Shown here one piece after another: positions 23,558-29,150 of a DNA stretch of 29,150 bases. How positions within the stretch are numbered: position 1 is the stretch's first letter; the number at the start of each line of letters is the position of its first letter. The stretch spans positions 1-29,150 of the forward strand of contig CAZOZP010000048.1 of NCBI GenBank assembly GCA_964584325.1. Reading direction: 5' to 3'. A model generated the notes under the pieces. It made no database searches. It was not told the DNA's origin and saw only the letters and a list, made by a program, of their open reading frames with translations. The position numbers were made by a program, and so were the translations under genes. This DNA is from CAZOZP01 sp964584325 (GTDB taxonomy: Bacteria > Bacteroidota > Ignavibacteria > Ignavibacteriales > Melioribacteraceae).

Positions 23558-24916
23558 ATGGAAGTAGATCCAGAGAAACAAGAAATCGGACTGTATGAAG
23601 GCGTTAGAGGTAAGGCTGTTAAGATTTTAAACAGAATTGACAGAACAGACGCTTACCTTGAAAAGCTGCTTGAGACAGAACTTAAATCTTCTGAACTTTC
23701 AGGCAAAGATAAAGCCCTCTTGTATGAAATTGTACATGGTGTTATAAGGCATCTTGGCCGAATTGACTGGATACTTACCGGGTTTTACAAGGGACAGTTT
23801 TCCAAAGGTGTTCCAAATATCAAAAACTCACTAAGAGTTGCACTATATCAAATAATGTTTCTTGATAAAGTGCCTGATTATGCCGCCGTAAATGAATCGG
23901 TTGATTTTATCAAGAAACTTCAGGGACAAAAACCTGCAGATTTAATTAACGCAATTCTCAGGAATATAATCAGAAATAAAGAAAACATCAGGTATCCTGA
24001 TGAAAATGAGGACTTGCCCGGATATCTGACAGCTTATCATTCACACCCCTCCTGGATGGTAAAACGCTGGCTTAACCTTTACGGAAGAGAGTTTACTGAA
24101 AGCCTCATGGAAGCCAATAATATGAAACCGGCTATGTCCATTAGGGTTAACAGACTTGTATCTGATATTGACGAAATGAAGCGGCTTCTTAATGAAGTAT
24201 CTCTCCCGTTTGCTCAGTCTCCCTATTTCCCGGAAATTTTAAGATTAAAAAGTTTGACTAATATTACTGACTGGGAATATTTTCAGAAAGGTTATTTTAC
24301 AATTCAAGATGAAAGCACTGCTATACCTGTTGAACTTTTGGATGTTAAACCGGGAATGAAAGTACTTGATTTGTGCGCCGCCCCCGGAGGTAAAACCGCT
24401 TTCCTGGCAGATAAAATGAATAATACAGGTCAAATTACAGCAATAGATAAATTCGGGAGCAGACTTAAAATATTGGAAAAAAATCTTAAACGTCTGCGGA
24501 TAAAAAATGTAGAGCTTGTAGAGAGCGATGCAATGGATTTTTATGAATCCGGATTTGACCGTGTTTTACTGGATGCTCCGTGTTCAGGACTAGGAACGCT
24601 GACGAAGAAACCTGATATTAAATGGAAACGGGATCTCAACGATATACGAAAACTTCAGGAAGTTCAGCTGCGATTATTGAAAAAAGGAGCCTCACTGCTC
24701 TCAAGCGGAGGAATAATAGTTTACAGTACCTGTACAATTGACCCTTCGGAAAATAATGAAGTTGTAATGAAGTTTCTGGAGTCTGAAAAGGGGTTTGAGG
24801 TAATTAGACCTTCTCAGCAATTCAGCGAAATGATTACAAAAGACGGATTCATTCAGACTTATCCGAATATTCATAAAATGGATGGCGCTTTTTCGGCAAT
24901 AATTAAAAAAGTATAA
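23558..24916 (+). CDS. rsmB: 16S rRNA m5C967 methyltransferase RsmB
   Basis: A 452-residue methyltransferase that modifies C967 of 16S rRNA. The N-terminal NusB-like RNA-binding domain is at about 10-145 (ALLYEIVHGVIRH, YQIMFLDKVPDYAAVNESV). The SAM-binding motif VLDLCAAPGGKT is at 269-280. The two cysteines of the RNA m5C enzymes are C342 in DAPCSGLG and C392 in YSTCTIDPSENN, the latter being the expected nucleophile. The gap before it (23447-23557) is AT-rich and may hold its promoter, for example TTGCAT-17-TATTTT from 23456, which is only a moderate match. Confidence 0.94.
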   Translation: MEVDPEKQEIGLYEGVRGKAVKILNRIDRTDAYLEKLLETELKSSELSGKDKALLYEIVHGVIRHLGRIDWILTGFYKGQFSKGVPNIKNSLRVALYQIMFLDKVPDYAAVNESVDFIKKLQGQKPADLINAILRNIIRNKENIRYPDENEDLPGYLTAYHSHPSWMVKRWLNLYGREFTESLMEANNMKPAMSIRVNRLVSDIDEMKRLLNEVSLPFAQSPYFPEILRLKSLTNITDWEYFQKGYFTIQDESTAIPVELLDVKPGMKVLDLCAAPGGKTAFLADKMNNTGQITAIDKFGSRLKILEKNLKRLRIKNVELVESDAMDFYESGFDRVLLDAPCSGLGTLTKKPDIKWKRDLNDIRKLQEVQLRLLKKGASLLSSGGIIVYSTCTIDPSENNEVVMKFLESEKGFEVIRPSQQFSEMITKDGFIQTYPNIHKMDGAFSAIIKKV

Positions 24917-24922
24917 ATAGAA

Positions 24923-25726
24923 ATGTCAAAAGAATCATTAAATGCATTTTCGCAGGATTTAAAGGAAAAACGTGAATCCGCAAAAATAAGTCTTGAAGAA
25001 ATTGCAAAATCTACAAGACTGGATATTAAGTTTCTCAGAGCAATTGAGGATGGCGATTTTGAAATACTTCCCGACTTTTATCAAAAAGCATTTATTAAAT
25101 CATATGCATCTTCAATTGGTCTGGACCCAGAGGAAACAGTAAGCAAGTTTCTGGCGGCAAAGGAAGCTAAAATTGAGCAGACGGATGTATCGGGTAAAAA
25201 CCGAAAGAAAGCTAAACAGGCAACTGAGAAAAAGGCGGAAGCAGGAGAGAAAAAACAAATAAAAGCACTGCCTTGGATAATCTTTTCTGCCATAGTGCTG
25301 ATTGTTGTTGCAATTGCCGGATATGATTATTTCTCTGAAGCATCTCTGAAACCTGTAGATTATTTTTATGATACGATTAATGAAGACAGCCTTACAGGAA
25401 ATTCTGATATAATTGTTGTTACATCAAAAGAAAAAGATCCGGTGAAAAGATTATATCTTACAATAAAATGCAAACAGAAATCTTGGATAAGGCTTATTAC
25501 GGACGAGGAAACTGCAAGCGAATTTATGATGGAGCCCGGGCAGGAACTTAAATTTGAGGCTGTTCTTAATTATTATGTTTTAATAGGAAATTCAGCAGGT
25601 ATATCCATTGAATTAAACGGCAATGATACCGGATTTGAAGGAGAGCCTGAGACTGTTAAAAGTGTTTATCTGGATAAAGACGGAATTAAATATATCAGAA
25701 CAAAGGATTTTCCTGAAAATGGATAA
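24923..25726 (+). CDS. rodZ: RodZ-like helix-turn-helix membrane protein
   Basis: A 267-residue protein with the RodZ architecture: a cytoplasmic HTH_25-type helix-turn-helix (about 8-75), a Lys/Glu-rich linker (about 85-112), one membrane helix at about 114-136 and a C-terminal DUF4115-like beta domain (about 170-260). RodZ connects the MreB cytoskeleton to the cell-wall elongation machinery and thus helps set rod shape. No mre genes are in the window, so the cytoskeletal role is inferred from the family. Its last 8 bases overlap ligA. Confidence 0.88.
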   Translation: MSKESLNAFSQDLKEKRESAKISLEEIAKSTRLDIKFLRAIEDGDFEILPDFYQKAFIKSYASSIGLDPEETVSKFLAAKEAKIEQTDVSGKNRKKAKQATEKKAEAGEKKQIKALPWIIFSAIVLIVVAIAGYDYFSEASLKPVDYFYDTINEDSLTGNSDIIVVTSKEKDPVKRLYLTIKCKQKSWIRLITDEETASEFMMEPGQELKFEAVLNYYVLIGNSAGISIELNGNDTGFEGEPETVKSVYLDKDGIKYIRTKDFPENG

Positions 25727-27743
25727 CAACTCCATAAAACGTATTTCTGAGTTAAGAGAAATTATAGAAGAACATAATTACAAGTATTATGTGCTTGCTG
25801 CGCCTGAAATATCAGATTATGAATACGATATGCTCCTAAAGGAACTTGAGAAACTTGAGTCTGAAAACCCTGATATGTATTCTCCGTTTTCGCCCACTCA
25901 AAGAGTTTCCTCTGATATTACCAAAGAATTTAATACTATACCTCATAAATATCCAATGCAGAGCCTTGCCAATATATATTCTTTCGAAGAGTTCAAAGAA
26001 TTTAACAGAAGGGTACTCGGCTTTCTTTCCGGAATACACGAAGTAGAATATGTCTGCGAGCATAAAATTGACGGAGTATCTCTAAGTCTTGTTTATGAAG
26101 AAGGGAAATTAAAACATGCACTCACTCGTGGAGACGGAGTATCGGGCGAGGAAATCACAAATAATATAAAAACTATTAAATCTGTTCCTCTTAAAGTAAG
26201 AAAATCGGAACTTTTGTCAAATTATCAATCATCATTTGAAGTAAGGGGTGAGATTTATATAGAAAAAGAAGAATTTGAGAGACTTAACGCAGAAAGGGAA
26301 CTTAGCGGCGAGAAATTATTCGCCAATCCCAGAAATTTCACCGCCGGTACAATAAAATTACAGGATCCTTCCGTAGTTGCTGCACGTCCGCTGAATGTAT
26401 TCATTTATTCATTGCTGACCGATGATGTAAAAGCCGTTTCGCACAGCAATCAGTTGAGCATGATAAAAAATGCAGGTTTCCGGACCAATCCCGCAACCAA
26501 GCTTTGCCGGTCGCTTGATGAAATAAAAGATTATTATGAGTATTGGGAAAACAACCGGGATTTACTTCCATACGAAATAGACGGGATTGTTATAAAGGTG
26601 AACAATCTGGATTTTCAGAAGAGGGTAGGAACAATAGCCAAATCGCCCAGATGGGCTTGCGCTTTTAAATTCAAGGCAAGACAGGCACGAACAAAACTTA
26701 TGGCTATTACCTGGCAGGTGGGCAGAACCGGCGCTGTGACTCCAGTTGCAGAGTTGGAGCCGATATTTCTGGCAGGATCTACTATCAGTCGTGCAACACT
26801 TCATAATTATGATGAAATTGTAAGAAAAGATCTTAGAGTAAATGATTTTGTAATTATCGAAAAGGGCGGAGATGTTATACCAAAAGTTGTAGAATCTGAA
26901 AAAGGATTAAGAAGCGGTTTTACCGGGGTACCGGATCCCCCGTCAGAATGTCCGGTATGCAGATCGGCATTGAAGCAAACGGATGGAGAAGCCGCTATTT
27001 ACTGCGTCAATTTCAATTGTCCGGCACAGATTAAAGCCAGAATCGAACATTTCGCTTCCAGACCGGCAATGAACATTGAGGGATTAGGTAAATCACTTAT
27101 TGAATTGCTTGTTGACAAGGGATATATAACAACTTTTGCAGATATATATAATTTATCTGCAGTAAAAGATGAATTGGCCGCATTAGAAAGACTGGGTCAA
27201 AAAAGTATAAACAATTTGCTTGACGCAATTGAACTTAGCAAGAAACGGCCATACAGAAAAGTTTTATTTGCTCTTGGGATAAGATTTATAGGAGATGGTG
27301 CTGCGGCCAAAATTGCCGAAGCGTTTCCTGATATCGAACGCCTGATTTCTGCCTCCGCCGAAGAGATTGAAGCTGTTTACGAAATCGGCAGCCGTATGAG
27401 CGGAAGCATTAAAGAGTTTTTTTCGAATATGGATAATTTAGTTCTGATTGAAAATCTCAAAAAGGCCGGATTAGCATTCAGGGCCGAGGAAAGACAATCA
27501 AAAAATGCATTGTTAATCGGGAAAAGCTTTGTTATTACAGGTACTCTAAACCGAATGTCGCGCGATGAAGTTAAAGATTTAATTATATCTTTGGGTGGAA
27601 CAGTACAGTCTTCTGTTTCTTCAAAAACAGGCTATCTTCTATGCGGTGATGCTCCGGGGTCAAAACTTCAGAAGGCTGAGAAACTTGGTGTGAAAATTAT
27701 GTATGAAGATGAATTTTACAGGATAATCGAGAAGAATGTTTAG
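25719..27743 (+). CDS. ligA: NAD-dependent DNA ligase LigA
   Basis: A 674-residue ligase that seals nicks in replication and repair using NAD. The adenylated Lys is K116 in the CEHKIDG motif. The adenylation and OB domains follow, and the zinc finger has C411, C414, C429 and C434. Helix-hairpin-helix repeats cover about 440-590 and a C-terminal BRCT domain about 595-674 (FVITGTLNRMSRDEV). I start it at the ATG at 25719, which overlaps rodZ by 8 bases. An upstream ATG at 25623 in the same frame would add 32 residues lying entirely inside rodZ and not seen in the family. Length is standard. Its end overlaps the next gene by 8 bases. Confidence 0.96.
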   Translation: MDNNSIKRISELREIIEEHNYKYYVLAAPEISDYEYDMLLKELEKLESENPDMYSPFSPTQRVSSDITKEFNTIPHKYPMQSLANIYSFEEFKEFNRRVLGFLSGIHEVEYVCEHKIDGVSLSLVYEEGKLKHALTRGDGVSGEEITNNIKTIKSVPLKVRKSELLSNYQSSFEVRGEIYIEKEEFERLNAERELSGEKLFANPRNFTAGTIKLQDPSVVAARPLNVFIYSLLTDDVKAVSHSNQLSMIKNAGFRTNPATKLCRSLDEIKDYYEYWENNRDLLPYEIDGIVIKVNNLDFQKRVGTIAKSPRWACAFKFKARQARTKLMAITWQVGRTGAVTPVAELEPIFLAGSTISRATLHNYDEIVRKDLRVNDFVIIEKGGDVIPKVVESEKGLRSGFTGVPDPPSECPVCRSALKQTDGEAAIYCVNFNCPAQIKARIEHFASRPAMNIEGLGKSLIELLVDKGYITTFADIYNLSAVKDELAALERLGQKSINNLLDAIELSKKRPYRKVLFALGIRFIGDGAAAKIAEAFPDIERLISASAEEIEAVYEIGSRMSGSIKEFFSNMDNLVLIENLKKAGLAFRAEERQSKNALLIGKSFVITGTLNRMSRDEVKDLIISLGGTVQSSVSSKTGYLLCGDAPGSKLQKAEKLGVKIMYEDEFYRIIEKNV

Positions 27744-28272
27744 CTTTGAAAATATTTACGGCAGAATTTGTCTGTTTTTTATAAAAAAAAGATACGGAAC
27801 AAAACCCTCCCAGGCAAAAATCAGCGGTTCATTCCTAAAGCGCGCGGAAAGTATTCTTTTTATACTTCCTGAAAATGAACAGAACTACACAAATTCGCTT
27901 GAAGTTATTTATGCATTCCAGAAGCAGAGGAAGAAAGTTTACCTTATGCTGCCTGAACACAAAGTGAATAATTTGGCTGTTAAAAACACAGAGGGAATTA
28001 TCAGATACGATTTAAATGATCGGACAAGAGCAGGACTCCCTTCGCATAAGTTTGTTTCCGAATTAAAAAAACATAGATTTGATGTAGTAATCGATTTAAA
28101 TATTGAAGAGAACAAATTCCATACAGTTGTTGGGCATATAATTAAAGCAAATTACAAGATAGGTTTCAGAAGAACAGCGATGAATGATTTCTATAATGTT
28201 TTGTTTTCTATGCCTGAGAATTCAAAAGATGATTGTTATTTAAAATTCTTAAAATATTTATTGATGTTTTAA
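27736..28272 (+). CDS. Half-length glycosyltransferase-9-like protein
   Basis: A 178-residue protein I cannot assign firmly. It resembles only the N-terminal Rossmann half of glycosyltransferase family 9 (heptosyltransferase-type): a first strand ESILFILPENEQNY, a second KKVYLMLPEH, then FDVVIDLNIEENKFH and YKIGFRRTAMNDFYNV. Family members are usually about 340 residues with a second nucleotide-sugar domain, which is absent; the sequence after the stop is not coding in any frame I can see. The Bacteroidota family DUF6913 has a similar length and layout and may be a better match. It overlaps ligA by 8 bases, so it is translated with it. An enzymatic role is unproven. Confidence 0.6.
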   Translation: MFSFENIYGRICLFFIKKRYGTKPSQAKISGSFLKRAESILFILPENEQNYTNSLEVIYAFQKQRKKVYLMLPEHKVNNLAVKNTEGIIRYDLNDRTRAGLPSHKFVSELKKHRFDVVIDLNIEENKFHTVVGHIIKANYKIGFRRTAMNDFYNVLFSMPENSKDDCYLKFLKYLLMF

Positions 28273-28321
28273 TATATTAGGTGTACTTTATTTTTTAATT
28301 AAAACAAAGATTTAACAGACT

Positions 28322-28684
28322 ATGGCAGAGAATATTAATTTTGAACTGAAGCGCCAGGATGATATTATTATCTTTAAGATTAATGAGAGCAGGCTTGATG
28401 CTTCCGTAGCCGGCTTCCTTAAAGGCGAATTTACAATAGTACTTCACACTGAAGAAGCAAAAAAATTTATTGTGGATATGTCTCAGGTTGAATATTGCGA
28501 CAGTTCCGGATTAAGTGCAATCTTGTTGGCATTCAGAATTCTTCAGGCAAAAGAAGGAAAAATATATATAGCTTCCCCTACAAAAAATGTTCAGTCGCTG
28601 ATAGAAATATCCCAATTGGACAGAGTTCTGCCGGTAAGAAATACAGTAGCTGAATCTATTAGGGAATTATCGCAGGAAGGCTGA
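28322..28684 (+). CDS. STAS-domain anti-sigma factor antagonist
   Basis: A 120-residue single STAS domain of the SpoIIAA/RsbV family. These switch partners by phosphorylation of a Ser in the D-S-S-G motif; here it is DSSGLSA with the Ser pair at residues 61-62, in a standard FIVDMSQVEYCDSSGL context. No kinase (RsbW-type) or PP2C phosphatase gene is adjacent, so its partners must lie elsewhere. The linked ECF sigma factor at 21905-22489 is not the usual kind regulated by such switches. A 49-base AT-rich gap separates it from the preceding gene. Confidence 0.92.
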   Translation: MAENINFELKRQDDIIIFKINESRLDASVAGFLKGEFTIVLHTEEAKKFIVDMSQVEYCDSSGLSAILLAFRILQAKEGKIYIASPTKNVQSLIEISQLDRVLPVRNTVAESIRELSQEG

Positions 28685-28743
28685 TAATTGCTGTATCTGA
28701 ATCTGTTTTCTTTTTGATATCCCATTAAAGAGGATTTACGGTA

Positions 28744-29150
28744 TTGCATCATCCAAAGACTTTTCCTGAAAATATCAGATGTGTGGTTCTTGATCTTGAT
28801 GGTACATTTTTAAATAGCTCCGGTGCTGTTGATGAAGAATCACTTCCATTGCTTGCAAAGCTCAATTCAAAATTGGTTAGGTTTGTATTCGCAAGCGGAA
28901 GACAGATAAACTCAATAAAATCCGTTCTCGCTCCGATCTCTATACCTTATTATGTAATTGCCTATGACGGAAGTCTTGTTAAAAAGCCTTATGACGATTC
29001 AACTCTTTTTGAATCATTATTAAGTAAAAGATTCGTAAACCGTGCAATAAATTTTGCAAAATCAAATAATTCTGCAGCCGGACTTTTTTCTCATGACGGA
29101 ATTATCTGCAGTGAAGATTCTTTCTGTCTCTTAGCCGTATGTGCTAGGTT
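28744..29150 (+). CDS. Cof-type HAD-superfamily hydrolase, N-terminal part (cut by window edge)
   Basis: At least 135 codons, open to the right edge. I start it at a TTG at 28744 with AGGA (28731-28734) nine bases upstream. The HAD motif I is VVLDLDGTFLN with nucleophile D17 and D19. Motif II is FVFASGRQINSI (Ser/Thr-type loop followed by GRQ, as in Cof proteins), and YYVIAYDGSLV is the usual start of the Cof cap region. These enzymes dephosphorylate sugar phosphates and related metabolites; the substrate cannot be told from sequence. It could be cotranscribed with the STAS gene (59-base gap). Confidence 0.85.
   Translation, partial: MHHPKTFPENIRCVVLDLDGTFLNSSGAVDEESLPLLAKLNSKLVRFVFASGRQINSIKSVLAPISIPYYVIAYDGSLVKKPYDDSTLFESLLSKRFVNRAINFAKSNNSAAGLFSHDGIICSEDSFCLLAVCAR

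Noticed and set aside
25623..25718. Extended start for LigA
   Set aside because: The extra 32 residues lie wholly within rodZ and precede the normal LigA N-terminus; the ATG at 25719 fits the family.
28293..28304. TTTTAATTAAAA palindrome as a terminator after the GT9-like gene
   Set aside because: It is short and entirely AT in a very AT-rich gap, without a following T-run.

Overview
The window is a dense, AT-rich stretch of bacterial chromosome in which every gene I can support lies on the + strand. LolA, an undecaprenyl-pyrophosphate phosphatase, a RodZ-like protein and a likely outer-membrane barrel point to a didermic (Gram-negative-type) bacterium. Gene order, base composition and the form of IF-2, FtsK, RodZ and the half-length glycosyltransferase-like protein suggest the Bacteroidota/Chlorobiota/Ignavibacteria side of the FCB group, most likely an Ignavibacteria-like organism. 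That placement is an inference. Clear Shine-Dalgarno sequences precede many genes (nusA, rpsO, pnp, rng), which argues against a typical Bacteroidia.

Layout. (1) Positions 1-430 hold no convincing gene: a seven-copy 21-bp tandem repeat followed by an unassigned stretch. (2) 455-820 encodes a small secreted protein made almost entirely of eight CxxCxGxG zinc-knuckle motifs. (3) 1047-9888 is the classic translation/transcription operon rimP-nusA-infB-rbfA-truB-ribF-rpsO-pnp, with a terminator-like hairpin just before the rimP start codon, a small hairpin before rpsO and a strong terminator after pnp. (4) 9979-12615 is a dus-rng pair (tRNA dihydrouridine synthase and RNase G). (5) 12685-15138 is a metabolic trio: small transaldolase, glycine-cleavage T protein and a ComB-type phosphatase. 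(6) 15157-20797 is an envelope and cell-division group: ftsK, lolA, a flippase-like membrane protein, a secreted barrel-like protein and uppP. (7) 20816-23146 holds holA, an ECF sigma factor and a single-pass membrane protein that is probably its anti-sigma factor. (8) rpmE (23208-23414) has its own good promoter and terminator. (9) 23558-28272 is rsmB-rodZ-ligA plus a half-length glycosyltransferase-like protein. (10) The window ends with a STAS-domain protein and the start of a Cof-type HAD hydrolase cut by the window edge.

Most of the window is conserved housekeeping sequence, and I do not see an undescribed defence or mobile system. The points most worth a second look are the eight-knuckle secreted protein with mirror-symmetric spacing, the hairpin abutting rimP (possible NusA autoregulation), a hairpin with a G.U/G-C step before rpsO (possible S15 autoregulation), the sigma/anti-sigma pair lacking a zinc motif, and the 21-bp repeat.
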